Origin: a candidate division WOR-3 bacterium
GTDB taxonomy: Bacteria > Hydrothermota > Tepidihabitantia > Tepidihabitantales > DTDR01
NCBI GenBank assembly: GCA_039801725.1
Contig: JBDRVE010000007.1
Coordinates: 1-60,477 of the forward strand
DNA length: 60,477 bases
Direction of reading: 5' to 3'
This document shows, piece by piece, positions 15,491 to 24,319 of the stretch; position 1 is the stretch's first letter, and every line of letters starts with the position of its first letter. A program made the position numbers and the translations under genes. Under the pieces are notes generated by a model that was not told the origin of the DNA, ran no database searches, and saw only the letters and a list, made by a program, of their open reading frames with translations.

Positions 15491-18447
15491 TGGAGGATAA
15501 AAAATTCTTATCAGTACCGCAAATCCCTGATTTTGTAAAAATTGAACATAAAATTTTAAAATTCTGGCAAGAAAATAATTTTCTTAAACAATTAATGGAG
15601 AAAAATAAAGGTAAAAAGAAGTTTTCTTTTCTTGATGGCCCAATTACCGCTAATAATCCAATGGGCGTCCATCATGCCTGGGGAAGAACTTATAAAGATG
15701 TTATTCAAAGATATAAAGCCCAAAAAGGTTTTGACCAAAGATTTCAAAATGGATTTGATTGCCAAGGACTCTGGGTTGAGGTAGAAGTAGAAAAAGAACT
15801 TGGTTTTAAGTCAAAGAAAGATATTGAAAAATTTGGTATTGATAAATTTGTTGAAAAGTGTAAAGAAAGAGTTTTGAAATATTCTCAAATTCAAACCCAA
15901 CAGTCCATTAGACTTGGTCAATGGATGGATTGGGAAAATTCCTATTATACTATGTCTGATGAAAATAATTATACTATTTGGTATTTCTTAAAAAAGTGCC
16001 ATGAGCAGGGTTGGATATATAAAGGTGAGGATGTTGTGCCTTGGTGTCCAAGATGTGGCACAGCAATTTCTCAACACGAAATTGTTACTGAAGGGTATAA
16101 AGAATTGGTACATCCTGGTGTTTATTTACAATTTCCTGTTAAAGGAAAGGAAAAACATTATCTTTTAGTCTGGACAACAACACCTTGGACATTAACTGCT
16201 AATGTTGCTTGTGCGGTTCATCCGGAACTTATATATGTTTTGATAAAACATAATAATAAATTTTATTATCTTTTAAAAGACCGGTTAAATGTAATTGAAG
16301 GCGAATACGAAATTATAAAAGAAATTTTTGGTAAGGAGATGTTAAATTGGGAATATGAAGGTCCATTAAGTTTCTTACCGGTTCAACAAGAAGTGAAACA
16401 TATTGTGATTCCTTGGGAAGGAGTGAGTGCAGAAGAGGGAACGGGAATTGTCCATATTGCTCCTGGTTGTGGTCATGAAGATTTTATTTTAGGAAAAGAA
16501 TTTTCTTTAAAGATTATTTGTCCGATAGATGAAGAAGGGGTTTTTTTAGACAATTATGATATTTTATCTAAGAAAAATATTAAAGAAAGTGAAGAGATTA
16601 TTTTTGAGTTGTTAAAAAAAGAAGATAAGTTATATAAAATTGAAAAATATACCCATCGGTATCCAGTTTGTTGGCGTTGTGGTGTAGAATTGGTTTTTCG
16701 TCTTGTTCCAGAATGGTATATCTCAATGAAGGAATTAAGATATAAAATAATGGAAGTGGCTAAACAAGTCCAATGGATACCTTCTTTTGGTTTAGATAGA
16801 GAATTAGATTGGTTAAGAAATATGGAAGATTGGCTGATTTCTAAAAAAAGATATTGGGGTTTGGCTTTACCTATCTATGAGTGCGAATGTGGTTATTTTG
16901 ATGTAATCGGTGGAAAAGAGGAACTTAAAGAAAGAGCAGTAGAAGGCTATGAAAAATTTGAAGGCCATTCTCCCCATCGTCCTTGGATTGATTATGTAAA
17001 AATTAAATGTGAAAAATGTGGAAACAAGGTCAGTCGTATTCCGGATGTCGGTAATCCTTGGTTAGATGCTGGAATAGTTCCTTTTTCTACTTTACATTAT
17101 TTAAAAGATAAGGAGTATTGGAAAGAGTGGTATCCTTTTGATTTTGCAGTTGAATGTTTTCCTGGTCAATTTCGCAATTGGTTTTATGCCATTTTAGCAA
17201 TGGCAACAGTTTTAGAAAATTCTCCTCCGGTAAAAACAATATTCGGTTATGCTTTGGTGAAAGATGAAAAAGGGGAAGATATGCACAAGAGCAAAGGAAA
17301 TGTTATTTGGTTTGATGAAGCGGCGGAAAAAATGGGAGCCGATATAATGCGTTGGATTTTTGTTTCCCATAATCCTTTTGAAAATTTACTTTTCGGATAT
17401 AAATTGGGTGACGAAACAAAAAGAAAATTGTTGACTCTTTGGAATTGTTATTCCTTTTTTGTTACCTACGCCCGAATAGATAATTTTGATCCTAAGAAAA
17501 AAGAATGTCAGATCAATCTAATAGATATCAAAAATCTTTTAGATAGATGGTTGCTTTCTATTACTAATAATCTTATTAGGAATGTTGATGCTGCATATAA
17601 TAACTATGAGTTTAATAAAGTTCCTAAATTGATTGAAAAATATATCGATGATCTTTCTAATTGGTACATTCGCCGTTCTCGAAGAAGGTTTTGGAAATCC
17701 CAATTGGATTATGATAAATGGTCGGCTTATAATACTTTGTATTATGCTCTAGGAGTGTTAATTAAATTAATTGCACCAATAATGCCATTTTTGAGTGAGG
17801 AGATTTATCAGAATTTAGTTGTAAATGTTGATGAACGGGCTCCTAAAAGTATTCATCTTAATGACTTTCCTGAAGTTATAGAAGATTTGATTGATAAAGA
17901 GTTAGAGGAAAAGATGGATCTTTGTCGAAAATTAGTTTTTTTAGGGAGAGCTGCTCGCGAAAAAGCAAAAATAAAAATTCGCCAACCTTTAAAAAAGATA
18001 GTATTTTTGAAAGTTCCTGATAAAGAAAAATTAAATGATTTAGTTTCTTTGATAATTGACGAGTTGAATGTCAAAGAAATAATTTTTGATGAAGAAAAAT
18101 ATGAAGAAGAGAATTTCGTAAAAGTTGAAGAAGATAATCTGGTAGCTTTTTTAGATATTAGTTTAGATGAAGAACTTTTAGAGGAAGGATTTTTAAGGGA
18201 ATTTATTCATCGTATTCAAATTTTAAGAAAAGAAGCTGGTTTCGATATTACTGATAGAGTTATTTTGGGGTACCAAACAGATGAAAAAATCGATAAAGTT
18301 ATTAAGAAAAATGAAGAACATATTAAAAATGAAATTTTAGCAGAAGAGATTAAAAACAGTGTTTTAGCGGCGAAAGATATTGAAAAGAAAATAAAAGTCA
18401 ATAATTACGAAATTTTGGTGAGTTTAAAAAGGAAAATCTATGGATAG
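15490..18447 (+). CDS. ileS: Isoleucyl-tRNA synthetase
   Basis: A 985-residue class I synthetase. The HIGH-type motif is PMGVHHAWG (H61, H62) and the KMSKS-type motif is MHKSKGN at 598-604, a variant known in some bacterial IleS. CPRC and CWRC cysteine pairs (about residues 187 and 397) and KCEKCGN (near 515) provide putative Zn knuckles. The editing-domain stretch VWTTTPWTLTAN is present. WYIRRSRRRFW lies in the anticodon-binding region. Its ATG overlaps the preceding stop by 1 nt. Confidence 0.93.
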   Translation: MEDKKFLSVPQIPDFVKIEHKILKFWQENNFLKQLMEKNKGKKKFSFLDGPITANNPMGVHHAWGRTYKDVIQRYKAQKGFDQRFQNGFDCQGLWVEVEVEKELGFKSKKDIEKFGIDKFVEKCKERVLKYSQIQTQQSIRLGQWMDWENSYYTMSDENNYTIWYFLKKCHEQGWIYKGEDVVPWCPRCGTAISQHEIVTEGYKELVHPGVYLQFPVKGKEKHYLLVWTTTPWTLTANVACAVHPELIYVLIKHNNKFYYLLKDRLNVIEGEYEIIKEIFGKEMLNWEYEGPLSFLPVQQEVKHIVIPWEGVSAEEGTGIVHIAPGCGHEDFILGKEFSLKIICPIDEEGVFLDNYDILSKKNIKESEEIIFELLKKEDKLYKIEKYTHRYPVCWRCGVELVFRLVPEWYISMKELRYKIMEVAKQVQWIPSFGLDRELDWLRNMEDWLISKKRYWGLALPIYECECGYFDVIGGKEELKERAVEGYEKFEGHSPHRPWIDYVKIKCEKCGNKVSRIPDVGNPWLDAGIVPFSTLHYLKDKEYWKEWYPFDFAVECFPGQFRNWFYAILAMATVLENSPPVKTIFGYALVKDEKGEDMHKSKGNVIWFDEAAEKMGADIMRWIFVSHNPFENLLFGYKLGDETKRKLLTLWNCYSFFVTYARIDNFDPKKKECQINLIDIKNLLDRWLLSITNNLIRNVDAAYNNYEFNKVPKLIEKYIDDLSNWYIRRSRRRFWKSQLDYDKWSAYNTLYYALGVLIKLIAPIMPFLSEEIYQNLVVNVDERAPKSIHLNDFPEVIEDLIDKELEEKMDLCRKLVFLGRAAREKAKIKIRQPLKKIVFLKVPDKEKLNDLVSLIIDELNVKEIIFDEEKYEEENFVKVEEDNLVAFLDISLDEELLEEGFLREFIHRIQILRKEAGFDITDRVILGYQTDEKIDKVIKKNEEHIKNEILAEEIKNSVLAAKDIEKKIKVNNYEILVSLKRKIYG

Positions 18448-18817
18448 GAAAAAAATAAAAAAACTTCAGGAATTATTAATAAAAGAAAAAGAAAAATTGC
18501 TAAGAGGAAAAACTCACATTGAAGAGATTCTTAAAAAGAGTCCCAAAGAAGCGACGGGTGAGCTTTCTACTTATCGTACCCATATTGCTGACTTAGGAAG
18601 TGATACTTATCAAAAAGAAATTGCTGCCTATTTGACAACCCAAGAAACGCAGATATTGATGAAAATTGATAAAGCTTTAAGAAAAATAGAGGAAGGAATT
18701 TATGGTAAATGTGAAAAATGCAATAAAGAAATTGATGAAGGAAGACTGGAGGCAATACCTTACGCAGAACTTTGTATTGATTGTCAACGAGAATTAGAAA
18801 AACGTCAAAAAAAATAA
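18440..18817 (+). CDS. DksA/TraR-family zinc-finger protein
   Basis: A 125-residue protein with an N-terminal coiled-coil hairpin (residues 1-80) and a C-terminal C4 zinc finger: CEKCNKEI at about 90-97 and CIDCQREL near 112-119. This is the TraR/DksA layout. Members bind the RNA polymerase secondary channel and modulate initiation. The tip has HIADLGSD, resembling the acidic tip of this family, but it is not proof of DksA function. It overlaps ileS by 8 nt. Confidence 0.85.
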   Translation: MDRKKIKKLQELLIKEKEKLLRGKTHIEEILKKSPKEATGELSTYRTHIADLGSDTYQKEIAAYLTTQETQILMKIDKALRKIEEGIYGKCEKCNKEIDEGRLEAIPYAELCIDCQRELEKRQKK

Positions 18818-18823
18818 TTCTTA

Positions 18824-19573
18824 ATGAAAAATTTTTTATTAACTATTGAATTCGACGGTCACGATTTTTTTGGATGGCAGGAACAGAAAAACAAAAGAAC
18901 AGTAGCGGGAGAGATTAAAAAAGTCCTAAAAGAAATTTTGAGAAAAGAGATTAAATTATCCGGTATGGGAAGAACTGATCGGGGAGTTTCAGCCTTGAAA
19001 TATTTTTGTAATTTTAGAGTTTCGAGTGACTCCGAGATAAATTTGGAAAATTTGAGAAAAAGAATAAATTTTTTATTGCCTTCTGAAATTTATGTAAAAG
19101 AAATAAAAGAAGTTCCTTTGGATTTTAATGCTCGTTACGCAGTTAAAAGAAAGATCTACTGTTATTTTGTTACGACAGAGATTTCACCAGTGAAGAGATA
19201 TTATTTTTGGGAAGTTCCCAAAGAGATAGATTTAAAAAAGATGGAGGAAGCTAGTAAACTTTTTATTGGGGAAAAAGATTTTAGTAAATTTTGTTATTAT
19301 TCTGGAAAAGGAATTTGTCGAATTGAAGAAATTAAAATAATAAAGAAAAACAAAGAAATAATTTTTAAAATTATTGGTAATCGTTTTTTATATAAAATGG
19401 TAAGAAGAATAGTGGGTGCTTTGATAGATGTGGGTATTAATAAAAGAAGGATAGAAGATGTTGAAAATGCTCTTTTGGGGAAAAAACATTTACCTCTTGC
19501 TACTGCTCCGGCTAAAGGATTAATTCTATGGGATTGTGAAATTGATCCAAAAGAAACAGAAAAAAATTTTTGA
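18824..19573 (+). CDS. truA: tRNA pseudouridine(38-40) synthase TruA
   Basis: A 249-residue protein. The catalytic motif GMGRTDRGVSAL contains the active-site Asp (about residue 52). FDGHDFFGWQEQ near the N-terminus and NRFLYKMVRRIVGALIDVG in the C-terminal half are typical TruA signatures. The length is normal. It is separated by 6 nt from the DksA-like gene, so likely cotranscribed with ileS. The next promoter (for the tRNA cluster) starts within its last codons. Confidence 0.93.
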   Translation: MKNFLLTIEFDGHDFFGWQEQKNKRTVAGEIKKVLKEILRKEIKLSGMGRTDRGVSALKYFCNFRVSSDSEINLENLRKRINFLLPSEIYVKEIKEVPLDFNARYAVKRKIYCYFVTTEISPVKRYYFWEVPKEIDLKKMEEASKLFIGEKDFSKFCYYSGKGICRIEEIKIIKKNKEIIFKIIGNRFLYKMVRRIVGALIDVGINKRRIEDVENALLGKKHLPLATAPAKGLILWDCEIDPKETEKNF

Positions 19574-19598
19574 CAATTGAAAAAAATTTTGTTATATT
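19570..19598 (+). promoter_or_regulatory. Promoter of the tRNA-Thr/Tyr/Gly cluster
   Basis: TTGACA (19570-19575) overlaps the truA stop. A 17-nt spacer leads to TATATT (19593-19598), and a second possible -10, TATAAT, is at 19602-19607. The tRNA cluster starts at 19617. Confidence 0.65.
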
Positions 19599-19616
19599 AT
19601 ATATAATATAACAAAA

Positions 19617-19688
19617 GCCGGCATAGCTCAGTGGTAGAGCAGGGGTTTTGTAAACCTCAGGTCGGGGGTTCGAATCCCTCTGTCGGCT
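19617..19688 (+). tRNA. tRNA-Thr (TGT)
   Basis: Acceptor GCCGGCA/TGTCGGC, D-arm GCTCAGTGGTAGAGC, anticodon loop TTTGTAA (anticodon TGT), T-arm GGGGGTTCGAATCCCTC. CCA is not encoded. Confidence 0.93.
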
Positions 19689-19693
19689 TAGAA

Positions 19694-19781
19694 GTGGGCA
19701 GGTACCCAAGTGGCCAAAGGGGGCAGACTGTAAATCTGCTGGCGTGATGCCTTCGGAGGTTCGAATCCTTCCCTGCCCACA
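19694..19781 (+). tRNA. tRNA-Tyr (GTA)
   Basis: A type II tRNA of 88 nt with a long variable arm. Acceptor GTGGGCA/TGCCCAC, anticodon stem GCAGA/TCTGC with loop CTGTAAA (GTA), T-loop GGTTCGAATCC, discriminator A. Confidence 0.93.
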
Positions 19782-19783
19782 TT

Positions 19784-19855
19784 GCGGGTGTAGCGCAACG
19801 GTAGCGCAACGGCCTTCCAAGCCGTTGGTTGCGGGTTCGAATCCCGTCACCCGCT
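19784..19855 (+). tRNA. tRNA-Gly (TCC)
   Basis: Acceptor GCGGGTG/CACCCGC, anticodon stem CGGC/GCCG with loop CTTCCAA (TCC), T-arm GCGGGTTCGAATCCCGT, discriminator T as usual for bacterial tRNA-Gly. Confidence 0.93.
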
Positions 19856-19871
19856 TGGATAATTAAATATA

Positions 19872-19899
19872 TTGACTTTTGAAAAAAATAATATATAAT
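19872..19899 (+). promoter_or_regulatory. Promoter of tRNA-Thr(GGT), probably also serving tuf
   Basis: TTGACT (19872-19877), 16-nt spacer, TATAAT (19894-19899), and 12 nt to the tRNA 5' end. No separate strong promoter is visible between this tRNA and tuf (58 nt), so read-through into tuf is likely. Confidence 0.65.
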
Positions 19900-19911
19900 T
19901 TATTTTCTTTT

Positions 19912-19984
19912 GCCCATGTAGCTCAGGCGGAAGAGCACACCCTTGGTAAGGGTGTGGTCGCCGGTTCGAGTCCGGCCATGGGCT
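19912..19984 (+). tRNA. tRNA-Thr (GGT)
   Basis: Acceptor GCCCATG/CATGGGC, D-arm GCTCAGGCGGAAGAGC, anticodon stem CACCC/GGGTG with loop TTGGTAA (GGT), T-arm GCCGGTTCGAGTCCGGC. This is the second Thr isoacceptor in the cluster, directly before tuf. Confidence 0.93.
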
Positions 19985-20042
19985 TGAAAAATTTAAAAAT
20001 TTAATTAAAATTAATTAATAATAATAAAGTGGAGGAAAGAAT

Positions 20043-21242
20043 ATGGCAAAACAGAAATTTGAGAGGAAAAAACCGCATGTAAATATTGGTACAATTGGTC
20101 ATGTAGATCATGGAAAGACCACATTAACTTCAGCAATAACTTTAGTTTTAGAAAAAAAGGGATTAGCAAAATATACTCCTTATGATCAAATTGATAAAGC
20201 TCCTGAAGAAAAGGCTAGAGGATTAACAATTCAATTGGCTCATATTGAATACGAAAGTGAAAAGAGACACTACGCGCATATTGATTGTCCAGGTCATGCT
20301 GATTATATTAAAAATATGATTACCGGCGCAGCCCAAATGGATGGAGCTATATTAGTTGTCTCTGCTCCGGATGGACCCCAACCACAAACACGAGAACATG
20401 TTTTATTAGCTCGTCAAGTAAACGTGCCGGCTATGGTGGTATTTTTAAATAAAATTGATATGATGAGTGATCCAGAACTGATTGAACTTGTTGAGTTAGA
20501 AGTTAGAGAAATTCTTTCTAAATATGAGTATCCAGGAGATAAAATACCTTTTGTAAAAGGAAGTGCTCTAAAGATTTTGGAATGTGGCTGTGGAAAAGAA
20601 GATTGTCAATGGTGTGGAGCAATATGGCAATTAATTAAAGCTGTTGATGATTATATTCCTGAACCGGTAAGAGAACTGGATAAGCCCTTTTTAATGCCGG
20701 TAGAAGATGTATTTTCAATTACTGGCCGGGGTACAGTGGTCACAGGAAAAGTAGAAAGAGGAAAAATAAAACCTGGTGATGAAGTTGAACTTATTGGTTT
20801 TGGTACTCATATTAAAACAGTAGCGGTGAGTATTGAAATGTTTAGAAAAGTATTAGATGAAGGTGTAGCGGGAGATAATATTGGGATTCTTTTAAGAGGA
20901 GTGGAAAAAGATCAAGCGATGCGAGGAATGGTGGTAGCGGCTCCAGGTTCTATTAAACCTCATAAAAAATTTCAAGCACAGGTATATGTATTAAAGAAGG
21001 AAGAGGGAGGAAGACATACACCATTTTTTAGTGGCTACCGACCTCAATTTTATATCCGAACGACCGATGTGACTGGAACGGTAAAATTGCCTGAAGGTGT
21101 AGAAATGGTGATGCCTGGCGATAATGTGAATTTGGAAGTAGAATTAATTAGTGAGGTAGCTTTGGAAGAAGGCTCTCGTTTCGCAATTCGGGAGGGTGGT
21201 AAGACCGTAGGCGCAGGTGTGGTAACAAAAATTTTAGAATAA
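20043..21242 (+). CDS. tuf: Elongation factor Tu
   Basis: A 399-residue translational GTPase. The P-loop is HVDHGKTT (about 19-26), DCPGH is G3, and NKID is G4. Domains II and III ([13 protein letters not shown]; the C-terminal [15 protein letters not shown]) are complete. The switch I region reads KARGLTIQ where most EF-Tu have ERGITIN. At the end of domain I there is a four-cysteine insert, C181, C183, C188, C191 ([11 protein letters not shown]), a possible Zn site. GGAGG SD upstream. It delivers aminoacyl-tRNA to the ribosome. It heads the rpmG/secE/nusG block rather than following fusA. Confidence 0.96.
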   Translation: MAKQKFERKKPHVNIGTIGHVDHGKTTLTSAITLVLEKKGLAKYTPYDQIDKAPEEKARGLTIQLAHIEYESEKRHYAHIDCPGHADYIKNMITGAAQMDGAILVVSAPDGPQPQTREHVLLARQVNVPAMVVFLNKIDMMSDPELIELVELEVREILSKYEYPGDKIPFVKGSALKILECGCGKEDCQWCGAIWQLIKAVDDYIPEPVRELDKPFLMPVEDVFSITGRGTVVTGKVERGKIKPGDEVELIGFGTHIKTVAVSIEMFRKVLDEGVAGDNIGILLRGVEKDQAMRGMVVAAPGSIKPHKKFQAQVYVLKKEEGGRHTPFFSGYRPQFYIRTTDVTGTVKLPEGVEMVMPGDNVNLEVELISEVALEEGSRFAIREGGKTVGAGVVTKILE

Positions 21243-21243
21243 A

Positions 21244-21390
21244 ATGCGAATTTTTGTTCATTTAGCTTGTAGTGAATGTAAAAGAAAAAATTATCATACA
21301 ACTAAGAATAAGAATAAACAAGAAAAATTGGAATTAAGAAAATATTGTAAATTTTGTAAGAAACATACGATACATAAAGAAACTAAATAG
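21244..21390 (+). CDS. rpmG: Ribosomal protein bL33
   Basis: A 48-residue protein: [20 protein letters not shown], then a lysine-rich stretch, then [20 protein letters not shown] and CKFC form the C+ type Zn-binding pair of bL33. It starts 1 nt after the tuf stop. Its TAG stop overlaps the first two bases of tRNA-Trp. The order tuf-rpmG-trnW-secE-nusG is conserved in many bacteria. Confidence 0.93.
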   Translation: MRIFVHLACSECKRKNYHTTKNKNKQEKLELRKYCKFCKKHTIHKETK

Positions 21391-21461
21391 GCCAGTAGCT
21401 CGAACGGTAGAGCACCGGACTCCAAATCCGGGGGATGGGGGTTCAAATCCCTCCTGGCCTG
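21389..21461 (+). tRNA. tRNA-Trp (CCA)
   Basis: Acceptor AGGCCAG/CTGGCCT, anticodon stem CCGGA/TCCGG with loop CTCCAAA (CCA), T-arm GGGGGTTCAAATCCCTC, discriminator G as expected for tRNA-Trp. The 5' end overlaps the rpmG stop codon by 2 nt. Confidence 0.93.
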
Positions 21462-21475
21462 CTATTGTCTTTTAA

Positions 21476-21670
21476 ATGAAAAAGTTGATTTTAAAAGTAA
21501 AAAATTTTATAATGGATGTAAAAAATGAATTAAAAAAAGTTTCCTGGTCTTCTCGTCGGGAACTTTTTCAAACTACTTTGTTGGTGATTGTGCTTTCTTT
21601 TCTTTTATCTTTATTTATCGGTTTTTGGGATTTTGTATTTTCACGGGTTTTACGATTGATTATAAAATAA
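21476..21670 (+). CDS. secE: Preprotein translocase subunit SecE
   Basis: A 64-residue protein with a short amphipathic N-terminus, the conserved DVKNELKKVSWSSRRELFQTT and one C-terminal membrane helix (VIVLSFLLSLFIGFWDFVF). This is the minimal bacterial SecE, part of SecYEG. It is flanked by tRNA-Trp and nusG as usual. Confidence 0.93.
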   Translation: MKKLILKVKNFIMDVKNELKKVSWSSRRELFQTTLLVIVLSFLLSLFIGFWDFVFSRVLRLIIK

Positions 21671-21682
21671 CGATAGATAATT

Positions 21683-22246
21683 ATGAAAAAGTTTTATATT
21701 GTTCGCACTTATACTGGCAGAGAGAAAAAGGCAAAAGAATTGTTAGAAAAATTGATTGTTGAAGAAAATAAACAAGATTTATTCGGAAGAATTATTGTGC
21801 CGATGAAAAAAACCGCCCGATGGTATAAGAAAAAAACTAAGAAAGCAGGCAAAGAGGAAAATGAATATCAAATGATTGAAGAAGAAAGAAAGCTTTATCC
21901 GGGATATATTGTAGTCGAAATGGAAGAAGATAATGAAGAAGCTATTAAATTGGTAACTTCAGTGCCAGGTGTTGCTCATTTTTTGGGAACAAAAAACAAA
22001 CCTACTCCTCTTTCGGAAGAAGAGGTTAAAATGATTGAAGAAATTGAGAAAGAAAAAGATGCTGCTGTTCCTGAGATTCCCTTTTCTCCAGGAGATCATG
22101 TGCGAGTAGTTAAGGGCCCTTTTGCAGGTTTTAGCGGCACAGTAGAAGAGGTATATCCGGATCGAAGAAGGGTTAGAATGACTGTCACAATTTTTGGTCG
22201 AATGACTCCTATTGAAATTGATTTTTTTGAAGTTGAGAAAATTTGA
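21683..22246 (+). CDS. nusG: Transcription termination/antitermination factor NusG
   Basis: A 187-residue protein. The NGN domain (FYIVRTYTGREKKAKE; LYPGYIVVEMEEDNEEA; SVPGVAHFLG) is followed by a KOW domain (PGDHVRVVKGPFAGFSGTVE). The segment at about residues 45-70 (KKTARWYKKKTKKAGKEEN) is a slightly enlarged basic loop. NusG binds RNA polymerase and couples it to the ribosome. Confidence 0.95.
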   Translation: MKKFYIVRTYTGREKKAKELLEKLIVEENKQDLFGRIIVPMKKTARWYKKKTKKAGKEENEYQMIEEERKLYPGYIVVEMEEDNEEAIKLVTSVPGVAHFLGTKNKPTPLSEEEVKMIEEIEKEKDAAVPEIPFSPGDHVRVVKGPFAGFSGTVEEVYPDRRRVRMTVTIFGRMTPIEIDFFEVEKI

Positions 22247-22267
22247 ATATAAATAAGGAGGTAAATA

Positions 22268-22699
22268 ATGGCAAAGAAAGAAATTGCTAAAGTAAAATTA
22301 CAGATTCCTGCAGGTCAAGCTACTCCTGCACCGCCAGTGGGTCCGGCGTTGGGACAGCATGGTGTAAACATTATGGAATTTTGTAAACAATTTAATGCTC
22401 GGACTAAGAATGAACCGCCCGGAATAATTATTCCGGTAGTAGTTACGATTTATTCTGATAGAAGTTTTACTTTTATCACTAAAAGTCCGCCGGCTTCTGT
22501 TCTTTTGAAACAAGCAGCAGGATTAGCAAAAGGGTCAAGTGCTCCTAATCAGATAAAAGTGGGGAAGATTACTAAAAAACAATTACGAGAAATTGCTGAG
22601 AAAAAATTAAAAGATCTAAATACTAATGATATTGAGGCAGCTATGCGGATTATTGAGGGCACTGCAAGACAGATGGGCATTACCATTGTGGAGGAGTAA
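22268..22699 (+). CDS. rplK: Ribosomal protein uL11
   Basis: A 143-residue protein with the classic N-terminus, [29 protein letters not shown], and C-terminal rRNA-binding domain ([17 protein letters not shown]). A strong AAGGAGG SD is upstream. It binds the GTPase-associated centre of 23S rRNA. Confidence 0.96.
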   Translation: MAKKEIAKVKLQIPAGQATPAPPVGPALGQHGVNIMEFCKQFNARTKNEPPGIIIPVVVTIYSDRSFTFITKSPPASVLLKQAAGLAKGSSAPNQIKVGKITKKQLREIAEKKLKDLNTNDIEAAMRIIEGTARQMGITIVEE

Positions 22700-22702
22700 A
22701 AG

Positions 22703-23413
22703 ATGAAAAGGAGTAAAAGATATCAATTAATAAGTTTAAAAGTAAATAAAGCTAAAACTTATTCTTTAGATGAAGCAATAGATTTGCTAAAAGAAACCTC
22801 TAATGCGAAATTTGTTGAGGCAGTAGATATTGCTGTAAAATTAGGTATCGATCCCAAGAGAACGGATCAGATGGTCAAGGGAAGTGTAAATCTTCCTTAT
22901 GGTACCGGCAAAGAAATTAAAGTATTAGTATTAACTAGAGGTGAAAAAGAAAAGGAAGCAAAGGAAGCCCAAGCAGATTATGTTGGATTAGAAGAATATG
23001 TAGAAAAAATAAAACAAGGTTGGACAGATTTTGATGCTGTTGTAGCTACTCCTGATGTGATGCCAGAGGTAGGAAAGTTAGGGAAAATTTTGGGACCAAA
23101 AGGGTTAATGCCCTCTCCTAAAACTGGGACAGTTACTTTTGACGTGGCAACTGCTGTTAAAAGTTTAAAAGCTGGGAAAATTCAGTATAAGACTGATAAA
23201 ACAGGAAATATTCATGCTCGAATTGGAAGAGTGGATTTTGAAAAAGAAAAATTGAAAAAAAACATTATTGCTTTTATAAGTGAACTATTGAAAGAAAAAC
23301 CGGCTGGAGTAAAAGGACAGTATTTAAAATCGGTTACCATTTCTTCCACAATGGGACCAGGTATAAAATTAGATGTTAAAGAACTACAAGAATTGGCTAG
23401 AAAGGAACTATAA
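22703..23413 (+). CDS. rplA: Ribosomal protein uL1
   Basis: A 236-residue protein with typical uL1 segments: [20 protein letters not shown], the [20 protein letters not shown] signature and the C-terminal [15 protein letters not shown]. It is 3 nt after rplK. L1 forms the mobile stalk near the E site and often autoregulates this operon; no clear L1-site mimic was identified in the leader. Confidence 0.96.
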   Translation: MKRSKRYQLISLKVNKAKTYSLDEAIDLLKETSNAKFVEAVDIAVKLGIDPKRTDQMVKGSVNLPYGTGKEIKVLVLTRGEKEKEAKEAQADYVGLEEYVEKIKQGWTDFDAVVATPDVMPEVGKLGKILGPKGLMPSPKTGTVTFDVATAVKSLKAGKIQYKTDKTGNIHARIGRVDFEKEKLKKNIIAFISELLKEKPAGVKGQYLKSVTISSTMGPGIKLDVKELQELARKEL

Positions 23414-23415
23414 TT

Positions 23416-23925
23416 ATGGTGGTAAAAGAAGAAAAAATAAATAAAGTAAAAAATTTAAAAGAAATTTTAAAAAATGCTAAAGGAGTATATTTTGTTGATT
23501 TTACAAATATCCCTGCTAACGAACTTGCTAAAATTAGAATGCGCTTTCGGGAAGAAAAAATTAAAATGATGGTGGTTAAAAATAACTTATGCGAAATTGC
23601 TCTAAGAGAATTGAATTTTCCTAAAGAAACCGAGAATTTTCTTGTGGGTCCTACTGCTTTAGTGATTTCTGACGAGGACCCCACTAAACCTGCCAGATTG
23701 ATTAAAGAATTGAAATTTCTGAAATTTAAAGGTTGCTTTGTGGAAGAGAAGATTTTTTATGATAAAGATTTTGGATTCTTGGCAAACATTCCGAATAAAG
23801 AAGAACTCCGTTCACAAATCGTGAGTTATATTTTATCACCAATTTTTGAATTTGTTTTTGTCTTAGAAAGTAAATTAAGAGAATTAATAATTATTTTAGA
23901 AAATTTAAAAAATAAACAAACTTAA
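23416..23925 (+). CDS. rplJ: Ribosomal protein uL10
   Basis: A 169-residue protein. The N-terminal rRNA-binding domain ([34 protein letters not shown]) and the C-terminal helix for L7/L12 dimers are both recognisable. It begins 2 nt after rplA. It is the base of the L7/L12 stalk. Confidence 0.94.
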   Translation: MVVKEEKINKVKNLKEILKNAKGVYFVDFTNIPANELAKIRMRFREEKIKMMVVKNNLCEIALRELNFPKETENFLVGPTALVISDEDPTKPARLIKELKFLKFKGCFVEEKIFYDKDFGFLANIPNKEELRSQIVSYILSPIFEFVFVLESKLRELIIILENLKNKQT

Positions 23926-23935
23926 GGAGGTTAAT

Positions 23936-24319
23936 ATGGCATCAAAAATTGACGAATTAATTAATGCCATTGAAAGTTTAACAGTAATGGAATTAGCGGA
24001 GTTAGTTCAAAAATTAAAAGATAAATTTGGAATTACTCAGACTGCTTTCGTAGGACCAGTAACCGGAACAGCTCCCTCTGCTACCCCAACAGAAACCAAG
24101 GAAGAAAAAACTGAATTTACAGTGACTTTAGTTTCGGTAGGTGATAAAAAAATTCAGGTTCTTAAAGAGTTGCGTGCTTTAACTAATTTAGGACTTAAAG
24201 AGGCAAAGGACTTAATTGATAATGTACCTAGTGTAATAAAAGAAAAGGTTTCGAAAGAAGAAGCTGAAAAAATTAAAGCTAAATTAGAAGAAGTAGGAGC
24301 TAAAGTGGAAATAAAATGA
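23936..24319 (+). CDS. rplL: Ribosomal protein bL12 (L7/L12)
   Basis: A 127-residue protein with an N-terminal dimerisation helix ([21 protein letters not shown]), an Ala/Thr/Pro hinge, and the C-terminal factor-binding domain ([24 protein letters not shown]). It overlaps rpoB by 4 nt (ATGA). AAGGAGG SD upstream. Confidence 0.96.
   Translation: MASKIDELINAIESLTVMELAELVQKLKDKFGITQTAFVGPVTGTAPSATPTETKEEKTEFTVTLVSVGDKKIQVLKELRALTNLGLKEAKDLIDNVPSVIKEKVSKEEAEKIKAKLEEVGAKVEIK

Noticed and set aside
19512-19850. Minus-strand 112-residue frame across the tRNA cluster
   Set aside because: It is the antisense reading of three tRNA genes and the truA end; such frames are a common spurious prediction.
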